Source of the DNA: Paraburkholderia oxyphila NBRC 105797 | Lineage (GTDB): Bacteria > Pseudomonadota > Gammaproteobacteria > Burkholderiales > Burkholderiaceae | Assembly (NCBI RefSeq): GCF_000685075.1 | Contig: NZ_BAYD01000054.1 | Location: forward strand, 1 to 64,000 | Length of the DNA stretch: 64,000 nucleotides | Reading direction: 5' to 3' | In this document: positions 41,929 to 52,893 of the stretch, piece by piece | Numbering within the stretch: the first letter of the stretch is position 1 | Layout of the letters: every line of letters starts with the position of its first letter | Program-made: the position numbers and the translations under genes | Notes under the pieces: model-generated | Database searches by the model: none | Seen by the model: the letters and a program-made list of their open reading frames with translations, nothing else | What the model was told of the DNA's origin: nothing

Positions 41929-42068
41929 CGTACGCGAAGCCCAACACGACGCCGCGCCGCCGAACGGGTTGTTCAACGAACAATGATCAAAGCCGGGCGT
42001 GCCTGGCAGTGCGCCCCGTCGCATTCCGACCCGCTCTGCTGCCCGGCACCTTAAGCAGTACAAACCGG

Positions 42069-43178
42069 TTATCGAGCGGCGATGCCTTGCGCGCCAGGAG
42101 GTAGCCCGGTCACTGCGCCGATCGCATTCAAGCTGCCATCGGGTGCGACGCTGAAGCCAGCAACGGCGCCGTCACCTTCCCGGACATACAGGAACCGGCT
42201 ATTCGCGCTAAGTGCGAGATCTAGCGGAGTACTAACGACTGCGGCAGTCGGATTGATCAGCTGCGTGGTTCCGTCGGCGTTCACGCGAAGGCTGCTGATC
42301 GTGCTGCTGCCCGCGTTGGCCGTATACGCAAAGCGCCCGTCACCGGTCGTGACGAGCCAGCACGGCGCCAATTGCCCGAGGGGGACGTTGCTGATCGGCG
42401 TCAGGTCCTGATTGCGCTCGATGTCGTAAGAGGCAACGGAGCCCGAGCCCGCCGCTGCCACGACTGCATAGCCACGGCGCGTGACCGAAAAGCCGAACGG
42501 CGTGACGCCGCTCGATGCATGTCGCACGGGGCCCGTCGCATATCCGGCGGGGTCGACATGATAGGTGTCGATCAGTTGCGTCCCTTTCTCGGTCACCAGC
42601 AGTTCATCGCTTTCCGGTGCGAAACCAATCTGACCGGGTTGAGCCGATGCGCCACCCGCGACCGGACGCAGCGAATTCGCCAGCGGAACCAGGCGCTTTC
42701 CAAAACCGTCGACGAAAAATCCGCTTATGTCGGGCGTCCCGCCTGCGTTGACCACGTAAGCGATAAACCCTTTTACCGTGACACTGACCGGCGTTTGCCC
42801 ACCCGATGGCTCCCTGTCGAGCAGCGTGAGCTTCGTGCCTTCTACCTTGAACATGGAAACGTCGTTGCTGCCCGCGTTCACCGCAAACAGGAACCCGGAC
42901 GACAACACCAGTGCGCCTTGCGAGCCCAGCGGATCGGCTCCGGTACCTGCGCCTTTGCCGCCCGTCGGGTAGGTGGCCTGGTACGCAAGTTGACCGTTCG
43001 CGTCCCGGGAGTACGCCAGCACGGCATTGCCGGTTGGCTGGTTCGACATGACAAAGACAGCGCCAGCCGGGTCGTTATCCGCATCGGCCCATGCAATCGA
43101 GGGTAAAGCCAGCGCGGCGGTGATCGCAAAGATGAAATTCTTGCGCGCTGCGCAGGAGAAAAGGCGGTCTGATTTCAT
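42069..43178 (-). CDS. Secreted beta-propeller protein, 6-phosphogluconolactonase/YncE-like
   Basis: A 369-residue exported protein. Residues 1-32 form a signal peptide (RKNFIFAITAALALPSIAWA). The body is a seven-bladed propeller of the lactonase family with repeating strands such as VFVMSNQPTGNAVLAYSRDANGQL, RFAYTANAGSSTISSLRVNADG and RFLYVREGDGAVAGFSVAPDGSL. Cytoplasmic 6-phosphogluconolactonases share this fold, but a signal peptide makes that activity unlikely. It diverges from katG across 359 bp. Its function is unknown. Confidence 0.82.
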   Translation of the reverse strand: MKSDRLFSCAARKNFIFAITAALALPSIAWADADNDPAGAVFVMSNQPTGNAVLAYSRDANGQLAYQATYPTGGKGAGTGADPLGSQGALVLSSGFLFAVNAGSNDVSMFKVEGTKLTLLDREPSGGQTPVSVTVKGFIAYVVNAGGTPDISGFFVDGFGKRLVPLANSLRPVAGGASAQPGQIGFAPESDELLVTEKGTQLIDTYHVDPAGYATGPVRHASSGVTPFGFSVTRRGYAVVAAAGSGSVASYDIERNQDLTPISNVPLGQLAPCWLVTTGDGRFAYTANAGSSTISSLRVNADGTTQLINPTAAVVSTPLDLALSANSRFLYVREGDGAVAGFSVAPDGSLNAIGAVTGLPPGAQGIAAR

Positions 43179-43537
43179 TTACGGCTCCATAGGTTGGCAA
43201 ATTACAAATCGAATACCGCAGGAGAGATCGTTACTGCCACGACCGGATTTTTGATGCATCGTTCGCCACTCGTACCCGTGCCGGATACACGAGCTAGTTC
43301 GCATGCGCGACGGCTCCGGTTACATGGGTCACAAATTGTTGTTGGGGCGAGACGTGAACGGATCGGTTGCCCAGCCCAAGGCGGGGGATGACGCGAGCAC
43401 AGGCGTCGCGCCCGCGTTCAGGACGATTCAGACACGCACAATGCAAGCCGGCGAGAACCGTGACACCATGGGCGTTTGCTTCCCTTTACGACCATCGCGT
43501 ATTCCGGATGGGTGAACACGCTGGAAGGAGATCGAAA
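43179..43537. promoter_or_regulatory. Divergent spacer between the propeller gene and katG
   Basis: This 359-bp stretch must hold the promoters of both flanking genes. Frames running through it are not convincing as coding. I looked for an OxyR-type ATAG-N-CTAT site and saw none I could defend. AAGGAG at 43525-43530 is the katG ribosome site. Confidence 0.5.
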
Positions 43538-45727
<2,190 letters not shown>

Positions 45728-45749
45728 CGTTGCCGCGCGTTCGATTGTG

Positions 45750-45790
45750 AGGCCATCGCGCTATTCGGCTTGATGAAGGCGCGATGGCCT
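45750..45790 (+). terminator. Hairpin after katG
   Basis: A perfect 12-bp stem, AGGCCATCGCGC (45750-45761) with GCGCGATGGCCT (45779-45790), has a 17-base loop. The tail TCACTTTCGCTTC is only moderately T-rich, so termination may be partial. It also faces the convergent usp gene. Confidence 0.65.
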
Positions 45791-45864
45791 TCACTTTCGC
45801 TTCGTCTACAAACTCGTCTGCAAACATTTGCCCGAGAGCCGCACATCGGCAGAAACGGGTGAAT

Positions 45865-46326
45865 TCAATGCTCCGCCCGCGCACGGGCGGGCACCAGCAA
45901 CACAGGCAGCGTGGTGCCGCGCAGCACCCGCTCTGCGACGCTGCCGAGTATCAGCCTTTGCAAGCCACGCCGCCCGTGCGTTCCCATCACGATGAGGTCC
46001 GCGCGCCAGTCGGCAGCGGCGAGCAGGATAGGGTGCGCAATGTCCTTGCCGGGACCCGAGATCTCGGCGAGGCATGTGGAACCCGCTACGCCGCGCGCTC
46101 TCATCTGCGCTTCGGCGTGGGCCAAGGCAACCCGCCCTTCGGCTGCGAAGGCATTGCGCATGATCGAGGGATCGAGCTCGGGTGACTCGAACGCGAGCAC
46201 CGGCACGTCGATCACATAGAACGGCCGAAGCTCGGCCGCCATCTCCGCGGCGAGTTCAAGCGCGGCATCCAATGCAAGCGATGCGGCTTCGCTGCCATCC
46301 ACCGGGACGAGGACTCGTCTGTACAT
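45865..46326 (-). CDS. Universal stress protein, UspA family
   Basis: A 153-residue single-domain Usp. The start at 46326 (MYRRVLVPVDGSEAASLALDAAL) follows CAGGAGA on the minus strand. The ATP-binding pattern is GTHGRRGLQRLILGSVAERVL followed by TTLPVLLV, matching the G-2x-G-9x-G-S/T type. It probably senses energy or redox stress by ATP binding. Its neighbour katG is consistent with a stress theme. It lies 57 bp upstream (in position) of the LysE gene's stop, on the same strand, and may be co-transcribed from it. Confidence 0.92.
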   Translation of the reverse strand: MYRRVLVPVDGSEAASLALDAALELAAEMAAELRPFYVIDVPVLAFESPELDPSIMRNAFAAEGRVALAHAEAQMRARGVAGSTCLAEISGPGKDIAHPILLAAADWRADLIVMGTHGRRGLQRLILGSVAERVLRGTTLPVLLVPARARAEH

Positions 46327-46383
46327 GATGTGTGTCTCCTGCACCGCCGGGTTCTGCCTCGGTGATGGACCGTGCTGCGCGGC

Positions 46384-47019
46384 TTAGAGCCCGCGGTGCC
46401 CCGCGCTGAGAATCAGCCGCAAACCGAGTGCGGTGATCGCTCCGGCTGCAATGCGGTCGATCCAGCGCTTCGCGCGCAGATAGAGATCGCGCGGACGCTG
46501 GCTCGAAAAGCAGAGCGCGACCACGGTGTACCAGCCGGTTTCGATCGCGAACACGAGCGGCGGCAGCGCGAAATAGCACCAGAGCGGCGGATGCTGCGGG
46601 AGCAGGGCCACGAAGATGCTGCCGTAGGCAACCGCCGTCTTCGGATTGCTCAACTGGGTCGTGAGGCCGGTCCAGAACGACTTGCCCGGCCGCGCGCCGT
46701 CCATCTCGCTCTTGCTCATCGTCACCGGGTGACCCGCGCCGCGCCAGATGCGCGAGGCAATGTAGAGGAGATAGAGGCCGCCTGCGATCTTGAGTCCGGC
46801 ATAGAGCCATGCGACGGTGGAGAGCAGCGTATAGAGGCCCGCGAGCGCAATGCCCGCGAAGCAGATCGCGCCGATGCCCATGCCGAATGCGGTGGCGACG
46901 CCATCGCGGCGCGACAGGCCGATTGCGTTACGCGCGACCATCACGAAGCTGGGGCCGGGGCTCATGGCGCCCAGCAGGACGGCGGCGAGTATGCCGAGGA
47001 CGGCGGTGGTGGGGGACAT
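46384..47019 (-). CDS. LysE/RhtB family amino-acid exporter
   Basis: A 211-residue inner-membrane protein with about six hydrophobic segments. The family signature AAVLLGAMSPGPSFVMVARNAIGLSRRDGVATAFGMGIGA opens the protein, and LSNPKTAVAYGSIFVALLP is the second conserved block. Such proteins export amino acids such as homoserine, threonine or lysine; the substrate here cannot be told. It precedes the usp gene on the minus strand. The gap to the upstream tetR gene contains a tandem decamer repeat. Confidence 0.92.
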   Translation of the reverse strand: MSPTTAVLGILAAVLLGAMSPGPSFVMVARNAIGLSRRDGVATAFGMGIGAICFAGIALAGLYTLLSTVAWLYAGLKIAGGLYLLYIASRIWRGAGHPVTMSKSEMDGARPGKSFWTGLTTQLSNPKTAVAYGSIFVALLPQHPPLWCYFALPPLVFAIETGWYTVVALCFSSQRPRDLYLRAKRWIDRIAAGAITALGLRLILSAGHRGL

Positions 47020-47196
47020 GGCGGCACCGGTTGCGCGAGGAACGAATTTTTAACACTAGCACGTGCGCAGGCTGACCGCACGGCTCAGTTGCCGACGCTG
47101 GAGCGCAAAAGTGTGCGACGCGGCCCGAAGTTTCGGAAGCGGCTCAAAACGCCGGTGCGTTCCACGATCGGAAACGTGCGCCGCCATCGCGCTGAT

Positions 47197-47236
47197 ATTC
47201 AGCCACATTCAGCCACATTCGGGCGCATTCAGCCGC
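47197..47236. repeat. Four tandem decamers at the 3' end of a tetR gene
   Basis: ATTCAGCCAC occurs twice exactly (47197-47216), then as ATTCGGGCGC and ATTCAGCCGC to 47236. The last unit includes the stop codon and final codons of the tetR gene at 47229. Copy number change here could alter the regulator's C-terminus. Confidence 0.8.
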
Positions 47237-47963
47237 CCTGCGCCGGCCGGTCCCGCTTCGTGTCGCGCTCGCGGCTCCAGTGCTCGAGCAGCACGCGGGT
47301 TTGCTCGCCGATGTTGGCCTTGAGGAACTCGGCCTTTTCCGCGTCGATATCTTTCCACTCGAGCATCGTGAGCGTCGATTGGCGCGCGACATAGAAGAGC
47401 AAAAACTGTCCGTAAAGGCTGAACATGCGCACGATGGTGAGCGGGTCGTCGGCGCTCAGGCCGGTGATGCGGGCCAGCAGCGCCGTGTTCACCTTGTTCA
47501 GCGGCATGCGCACGCGATCGCGCAGCACTTCGGTGCCAATCTCGGGCTCGCCGCCGCCTTGCTCGCGTGCGAAGAAGAGGCGCTGGTCCGGCTCGCAGTG
47601 CTTCACGAAGGTGCGGTCGGCCACGATGCGCTGGATGTCGACGAACGCGTCGATGAGCGCGGCGGTGTCGGCGTTGCGCTCGAGCGCTGCGCGCGCGCGC
47701 AGCACGGCGGGCTCGAAGGCCTGCCACGATGCGTCGGCGAGCGACTCGGCGCAGGCGCGGTAGAGCCCTTCCTTGTTCTCGAAGTAGTACTGCAACGCAG
47801 GTGCGTTGACGCCGGCTCGCGCCGCGATGTCCCGCGTCGAGGCGCCCTCGAAGCCGTGCTGCCCGAACAGGCTGATGGCGGCTTCGATGATCTTGCGGCG
47901 CGTTTCGTCGCCGCGCGCATAGCCGCCCGCCGAGGGGCGGCGCAGTCGTTTCGGTTCGTTCAT
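47229..47963 (-). CDS. TetR family regulator with CerR/CecR-type C-terminal domain, probable pump repressor
   Basis: A 244-residue regulator. The HTH is GFEGASTRDIAARAGVNAPALQYYFENKEGLYRAC. The C-terminal part (RTFVKHCEPDQRLFFAREQ, MPLNKVNTALLARITGLSADDPLTIVRMFSLYGQFLLFYVARQS) matches the YbiH/CecR domain family. Those proteins usually control adjacent drug efflux pumps. It diverges from the emrAB-type operon across 103 bp containing a sigma70-like promoter and an operator-like palindrome. Repression of the pump and probably of itself is the natural reading. Confidence 0.92.
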   Translation of the reverse strand: MNEPKRLRRPSAGGYARGDETRRKIIEAAISLFGQHGFEGASTRDIAARAGVNAPALQYYFENKEGLYRACAESLADASWQAFEPAVLRARAALERNADTAALIDAFVDIQRIVADRTFVKHCEPDQRLFFAREQGGGEPEIGTEVLRDRVRMPLNKVNTALLARITGLSADDPLTIVRMFSLYGQFLLFYVARQSTLTMLEWKDIDAEKAEFLKANIGEQTRVLLEHWSRERDTKRDRPAQGG

Positions 47964-48003
47964 AAATTTCCGGTTTGCGCCCTCGCTCCAAGAAATATAT
48001 CAC

Positions 48004-48050
48004 TTGACACAATTTTTCCGGATGGAATAATTTTACCAACTGGAACAATT
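48004..48050 (+). promoter_or_regulatory. Pump operon promoter with embedded palindromic operator
   Basis: A sigma70-like promoter, TTGACA (48004-48009) and AATAAT (48026-48031), has a 16-bp spacer. Inside it, AATTTTTCC (48011-48019) and GGAATAATT (48024-48032) form an inverted repeat around GGAT with one mismatch. A further half-site, GGAACAATT, is at 48042-48050. This is where a TetR dimer would block the polymerase. Confidence 0.75.
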
Positions 48051-48066
48051 CTGGATTTGGCCAAAC

Positions 48067-49215
48067 ATGTCTACGACTGCAGGCGCAGCTGAGCGCGAGG
48101 CGCCGAGCGACGCCGTCACGCCTGAGCAATACGGGAAAACGCGCGGCGCGAAGCGCATCGTGCTGGTGGGTCTCGGGCTCGCGGCGCTCGTTGCCGCTGG
48201 GGTTTGGGGCGGCCATTGGTGGCTGGTCGGGCGCTTCATCGAGAGCACCGACGACGCCTATCTGCAGGCGGACAGCGTGACGATCGCGCCGAAGGTGAGC
48301 GGCTATGTCACCGACGTCTATGTGGCCGACAACCAGGCGGTCAAGGCTGGCGATCCGCTCGTGAAGCTCGACGCGCGTCAATACCAGGTCGCGCTCGATC
48401 AGTCCAACGCGACCGTCGATGCACGCAACGCGGACATCCAGCATGCCGAGGCGCAGATCGCGCAGCAGCACGCCAACATTGCCCAGACCCAGGCGCAGCA
48501 GGAAGTGGCGCGCGTGAGCCTGCGCCACGCGCAGGACGAAGTCGCGCGCTATGCGCCGCTCGCGGCGACGGGCGCGGAAACGGCCGAACGTCTCGCGGAA
48601 CTCAAGAGCACGCGTGACCAGGCCCAGGCCACGCTGGCCGCGGATACGGCCGCAGTGGAAGCGGCGCGCTCGCAGATTGCCGCGCTCACCGCGCAACTCG
48701 CGCAGGCTCGCGCCCAACTCGAGGCGGCGCGCGCCAATGCGGCACAGTCGCAACTCGACCTGGACAACTCGGTGGTGAGGAGCGCGCTGGCGGGCCGCGT
48801 GGGCGACCGCACGGTGCGGGTGGGCCAGTACGTGCAGCCCGGTACGCGCATGCTCACCGTGGTGCCCGTGCAGAAGACCTACCTCACGGCGAATTTCAAG
48901 GAAACGCAGATCGGCCGCATGCGTGTGGGCCAACCGGTCGAGATGCATGTGGACGCGCTGCCGGGCCATACGCTGCATGGCGTGGTGGACAGTTTCTCGC
49001 CGGGCACGGGCGCGCAATTCGCGCTGCTGCCGCCCGAGAACGCCACCGGCAACTTCACGAAGATCGTGCAGCGCGTGCCGGTCCGCATCCGCCTCGATAC
49101 CGGTCCCGAAACACGCAGCGTGCTGCTGCCGGGTATGTCGGTGACCGTGGACGTGGACACGCGCTCCGCGCGCGACGACGATCGCCGTATCGACGCCGAG
49201 AACCATCGTGGCTGA
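48067..49215 (+). CDS. emrA: EmrA/HlyD-type membrane fusion protein
   Basis: A 382-residue periplasmic adaptor. One N-terminal membrane helix (RIVLVGLGLAALVAAGVWGG) is followed by the lipoyl half-motif TDDAYLQADSVTIAPKVSGYVTDVYVADNQAVKAGDPLVKLD. A long coiled-coil hairpin (about residues 115-235, rich in Ala/Gln/Arg) follows, then the second half VGDRTVRVGQYVQPGTRMLTVVP. It links the inner-membrane EmrB transporter to the outer-membrane factor encoded two genes on. It overlaps the emrB start by 8 bp. The symbol is assigned by family and order only. Confidence 0.92.
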   Translation: MSTTAGAAEREAPSDAVTPEQYGKTRGAKRIVLVGLGLAALVAAGVWGGHWWLVGRFIESTDDAYLQADSVTIAPKVSGYVTDVYVADNQAVKAGDPLVKLDARQYQVALDQSNATVDARNADIQHAEAQIAQQHANIAQTQAQQEVARVSLRHAQDEVARYAPLAATGAETAERLAELKSTRDQAQATLAADTAAVEAARSQIAALTAQLAQARAQLEAARANAAQSQLDLDNSVVRSALAGRVGDRTVRVGQYVQPGTRMLTVVPVQKTYLTANFKETQIGRMRVGQPVEMHVDALPGHTLHGVVDSFSPGTGAQFALLPPENATGNFTKIVQRVPVRIRLDTGPETRSVLLPGMSVTVDVDTRSARDDDRRIDAENHRG

Positions 49216-50803
49216 ACACGCCAACGCACAAGCGGGCGGAGCGCATCCGCACGGCGAGCGCGCGAGCGCAGCCGACTGGGTTGCCGTGGCGGCGGGCGCG
49301 CTGGGTGCGCTGATGGCGACGCTCGACATCTCGATCACGAACTCGGCGCTGCCGCAGATTCAGGGCGAGATCGGCGCGACCGGCACCGAGGGCACATGGA
49401 TCTCCACGGGCTATCTGATGTCCGAGATCGTGATGATTCCGCTTGCGGCATGGCTCACACGGGTCTTCGGACTGCGAAATTTTCTGCTCGCCAATTCCGC
49501 GCTGTTCATTGGCTTTTCGATGATGTGCGGCTGGTCGAACTCGCTTGGCCTGATGATCGCGGGGCGCATCGGCCAGGGCTTCACGGGCGGGGCGATGATT
49601 CCCACGGGGCAGACCATCATCCGCACGCGCCTGCCGCTCTCGCAGTTGCCGATCGGCATGACGGTGTTCGGCCTCATCGTGCTGCTCGGCCCGCTGCTCG
49701 GCCCGGTCGTGGGCGGCTGGCTCGCGGAGAACATCAGCTGGAGCTGGTGCTTCTTCATCAACCTGCCGGTGTGTCTTGCGCTCATCACGCTGCTGCTCGT
49801 TGGCCTCAAGCCCGATCGTCCGCATTGGGAGGCCTTTTTCAAGGCCGACTGGCTTGGCATCGTCGGCCTGGCCGTCGGTCTGAGCTCGCTCACCGTGGTG
49901 CTCGAAGAAGGGCAGCGCGAGCGCTGGTTCGAGTCGGACATGATCGTCGCGCTCACGTGGGTGACGCTCGCGGGCATGGCGCTGATCGCGCTTTCGCAGC
50001 TCACGGCAAAAAAGCCGATTCTGCGCCTCTCGCTCATGCGCAATCCGCGCTATGCGAGTGTGATTATTATCGTGTTCGCGGTGGGGGCAGGGCTCTATGG
50101 CATTTCCTATTTGCTGCCGCAGTTCCTGAGCCTCGTCGCGGGCTATAACGCGGAGCAGTCGGGTGCGATCATGCTGCTGTCGGGCCTGCCCGCATTCATC
50201 ATGATGCCGGTGCTGCCGCGCCTGCTCGGTCAGGTGGACTTTCGCGTGCTGGTGGTGAGCGGGCTGCTGTTGTTCACATTGAGCTGCATGCTCGATATTT
50301 CGCTCACCGCACAGAGCGTGGGCCATGATTTCGTCTGGTCGCAACTCGTGCGCGGCGCGGCCCAGATGCTGGCGATGATGCCGCTCAATCAGGCTTCGAT
50401 GGCAGCAGTCGCGCGCGAAGATTCCGGCGACGCGGCAGGGCTCTACAACATGGCGCGCAATCTGGGCGGCTCGGTGGGGCTCGCGATCATCGGCACGCTC
50501 ATCGACCGCCGCGAGACCTTCCACACGGCGGTGCTGCGCGAGTCGCTCAGCGCCAACTCGCTGATCGGGCAGGAACGCGTGGCGGCGGGCGCGGCGAACT
50601 GGTTTGCGCAGACGGGCGACATGGCGTACTCGCAGATGCGCTCGCTGGGCCAGATCGCGGCGCAAATCCAGCAGCAATCGATGGTTATCACGTTCTCCGA
50701 AACATTCTGGGTGCTCGGCATCGCGCTGGCGGCATGCGTGCCGCTTGCACTCCTGCTCAAGAAACCGCAGCCCGGCGCACAGACGCCGTCCGCCGGTCAC
50801 TGA
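49208..50803 (+). CDS. emrB: EmrB/QacA (DHA2) family multidrug efflux MFS transporter
   Basis: A 531-residue, 14-helix proton-driven transporter with a GTG start at 49208 inside the end of emrA. The DHA2 motifs are visible: LGALMATLDISITNSALPQIQGEIG (TM1), the loop GRIGQGFTGGAMIPTGQTIIRTRLP, and motif C LGPLLGPVVGGWLAENISW. With the adaptor and the following outer-membrane lipoprotein it would form a tripartite pump expelling hydrophobic compounds. The specific drug is not predictable from sequence. Confidence 0.93.
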   Translation: MAEHANAQAGGAHPHGERASAADWVAVAAGALGALMATLDISITNSALPQIQGEIGATGTEGTWISTGYLMSEIVMIPLAAWLTRVFGLRNFLLANSALFIGFSMMCGWSNSLGLMIAGRIGQGFTGGAMIPTGQTIIRTRLPLSQLPIGMTVFGLIVLLGPLLGPVVGGWLAENISWSWCFFINLPVCLALITLLLVGLKPDRPHWEAFFKADWLGIVGLAVGLSSLTVVLEEGQRERWFESDMIVALTWVTLAGMALIALSQLTAKKPILRLSLMRNPRYASVIIIVFAVGAGLYGISYLLPQFLSLVAGYNAEQSGAIMLLSGLPAFIMMPVLPRLLGQVDFRVLVVSGLLLFTLSCMLDISLTAQSVGHDFVWSQLVRGAAQMLAMMPLNQASMAAVAREDSGDAAGLYNMARNLGGSVGLAIIGTLIDRRETFHTAVLRESLSANSLIGQERVAAGAANWFAQTGDMAYSQMRSLGQIAAQIQQQSMVITFSETFWVLGIALAACVPLALLLKKPQPGAQTPSAGH

Positions 50804-50821
50804 CGCTTTCACTCCTGACTC

Positions 50822-52288
50822 ATGACCGCAATTCGCTCTTCCCGATCCGCAATCGCGCCGCTCACCGTGCTGGCTGCCGCCTGTGCGCTCGCGGCCTGCA
50901 CAGTGGGCCCCGACTATCGCGGCGCACCGGCGGTCGCGCCGGAGGCGGCCAGCGCCGCCACCTTCGTTCGCACGCCGGCGCAAGGCGTGACGCCCGAGCG
51001 CGCGCCCAGCGAATGGTGGCTGGCGTTCGACGACCCGCAGCTCAATGCGCTGGTTGCCGCGGCTTTTGCCCACAATCCCGATCTGCGGGCGGCTCAGGCG
51101 CGGCTGCGCGAGTCGCGCGCGCAATTGCAGCAGCAACAGGCGGCCGAGATGCCCAAGGTCTCGGCCAGCGCCGCCGCGCCGCGCATGCGCGAGCCCAATC
51201 TCAGCGCGTTCTCGCAGCAGCCGGCCAGCTCCGGGTCGGGGCGCGGCCCGCTGCAGTTCTACACGGCGGGCTTTGATGCATCGTGGGAGATCGATCTGTT
51301 CGGCGGCACGCGCCGGGCGGTCGAGGCGGCGAGCGATGAAGCCGATGCCGTTCAGGCCGATCTCGCCGATGCGCAAGTCTCGCTCGCGGCCGAAGTGGCC
51401 CAGGCCTATATCGATCTGCGCGATGAACAGCAGCGCCTCGCGATTGCCCAACGCAACGCCGACCTGCAGCAACAGATGCTGACGCTGACCGAGCAGCGTC
51501 GCGCCGGCGGCACGGCGGCCGAGGTGGATGTCGAGCGGCTGACGACCCAGGTCGAGACCACGCGCTCGACACTCGCGCCGCTCGCGTCGCAGGTGGAGAT
51601 GTCGCTCGACCAGCTTGCCGTGCTGACCGGCAAGGCGCCCGGTGCGCTCGATGCCGAACTGGCCGCGCCGCGCGCGCTCCCCGCGCTGCCTGCATCGGTG
51701 CCGGTGAGCGACCCCGCGACGATGCTCGCGCAGCGGCCCGACATTCGCGCGGCCGAGCGCCGGCTCGCGTCGAGCAACGCGCAAATCGGCGAGCATGTGG
51801 CCGACTTTCTGCCCAAGCTCACGCTGTTCGGCGATCTGGGCTTCACGGCAGCGGACCCGGGGCACCTGCTGCGCAAGAACAATTTCAGCTGGGTGGGTGT
51901 GCCGTATCTGCAGTGGAACGTATTCGACTTCGGCCGTACGCTCGGCGCAGTGCACGGCGCCGAGGCCGCGCGCGACGAAGCAGAGGCGCGCTACGAAAAG
52001 GCGGTGCTCGCTGCGCTGCAAGATGCGAACGGCGCGCTCTCACGCTATGGCTACCAGCGCGAGCATCTGGTGACGCTGCAAAAGGTGCAGGATTCCGCGC
52101 AGCGTTCGGCTACGTTGATGCGTCAACGCTATCGCGCCGGCGCGTCGAGCCTCGTCGACCTGCTCGATACGCAGCGCGCCGAATTCCTCGCGCAGCAAGA
52201 CGTGATTTCGGGGCAGGCCCAGTTGCTGAAGGACTTTGTTTCGCTTCAGAAAAGCCTGGGGCTCGGCTGGCGCAGCACCGCAAGTTGA
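50822..52288 (+). CDS. NodT/OprM-type outer-membrane efflux lipoprotein
   Basis: A 488-residue TolC-family protein. The lipoprotein signal ends at the lipobox LAACTVGPDYRG, so Cys27 or thereabouts is acylated. Two outer-membrane-factor repeats follow (PSEWWLAFDDPQLNALVAAAFAHNPDLRAAQARLRESRAQL; QRPDIRAAERRLASSNAQIGEHVADFLPKLTLFGDLG). The C-terminal LVDLLDTQRAEFLAQQDVISGQAQLLKDFVSLQKSLG is typical. It is third in the pump operon, 18 bp after emrB, and supplies the outer-membrane channel. Confidence 0.94.
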   Translation: MTAIRSSRSAIAPLTVLAAACALAACTVGPDYRGAPAVAPEAASAATFVRTPAQGVTPERAPSEWWLAFDDPQLNALVAAAFAHNPDLRAAQARLRESRAQLQQQQAAEMPKVSASAAAPRMREPNLSAFSQQPASSGSGRGPLQFYTAGFDASWEIDLFGGTRRAVEAASDEADAVQADLADAQVSLAAEVAQAYIDLRDEQQRLAIAQRNADLQQQMLTLTEQRRAGGTAAEVDVERLTTQVETTRSTLAPLASQVEMSLDQLAVLTGKAPGALDAELAAPRALPALPASVPVSDPATMLAQRPDIRAAERRLASSNAQIGEHVADFLPKLTLFGDLGFTAADPGHLLRKNNFSWVGVPYLQWNVFDFGRTLGAVHGAEAARDEAEARYEKAVLAALQDANGALSRYGYQREHLVTLQKVQDSAQRSATLMRQRYRAGASSLVDLLDTQRAEFLAQQDVISGQAQLLKDFVSLQKSLGLGWRSTAS

Positions 52289-52350
52289 GCGCGGTGGCGC
52301 GACGTCATCTTGGTCAAATCCCTGTTCGCGCTCGTGCGTGAGGCATGTCG

Positions 52351-52893
52351 TCATGAGTTGGCGCCGCGCGCCATGCTGGCGAATACACCGTCGCGGCGAA
52401 TGAGCGCGTGAAAGAGCGCCGCCGCGACGTGCAGCAGGATCGTCGCGTACAGCGCCATCGCCAGCCACGTATGCGCCGCGCGCAGCCATGCGTACAGCAC
52501 GACGCTGTGCGGCGCAATGGGCGGCAGGTGCACGCCGCCGGCCAGCACGATGGGGTAGCCACCAGCCGAGAGCATCGACCAGCCGATCAGCGGCATGGCG
52601 ATCATGAGCAGATAGAGCACGAGGTGCGAGCCGTGTGCCGCCAGGCGCGGCAAGGCCGGCATGTCGGTGGGCAGTTTCGGTGCGCCGTACAGGAGGCGTA
52701 CGGCGAGGCGCACGACCACGAGCGCGAGCAGCGCGATGCCAAGCGGACGATGCAGCGCGAGCAAGGTGTTGTGCAGCCGCGAAACGGTCGAGACCATGCC
52801 CACCCCGACAAATAGCATGGTGACGATCAGGACTGCCATGGACCAGTGCAGGAGCCGGGAAAGGGCACTGAAATGCGAGCGAGGGGTCTTCAT
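52351..52893 (-). CDS. Cytochrome b561 family protein
   Basis: A 180-residue, four-helix inner-membrane b-type cytochrome. Haem-ligand histidines are visible in FSALSRLLHWSMAVLIV, LLALHRPLGIALLALVVVRLAVRL and WLRAAHTWLAMALYATILLHVAAALFHALI. It starts inside the end of the upstream catalase-like gene (4-bp overlap), so the two form a coupled unit. It probably passes electrons from the quinone pool to the periplasmic haem protein. Confidence 0.92.
   Translation of the reverse strand: MKTPRSHFSALSRLLHWSMAVLIVTMLFVGVGMVSTVSRLHNTLLALHRPLGIALLALVVVRLAVRLLYGAPKLPTDMPALPRLAAHGSHLVLYLLMIAMPLIGWSMLSAGGYPIVLAGGVHLPPIAPHSVVLYAWLRAAHTWLAMALYATILLHVAAALFHALIRRDGVFASMARGANS

Noticed and set aside
43179..43537. 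OxyR binding site ahead of katG
   Set aside because: Expected from biology, but no ATAG/CTAT spaced pattern was clear enough to report.
49055..52021. 988-codon open frame on the minus strand
   Set aside because: It lies antisense to the emrB and outer-membrane-factor genes, with composition of a shadow frame.
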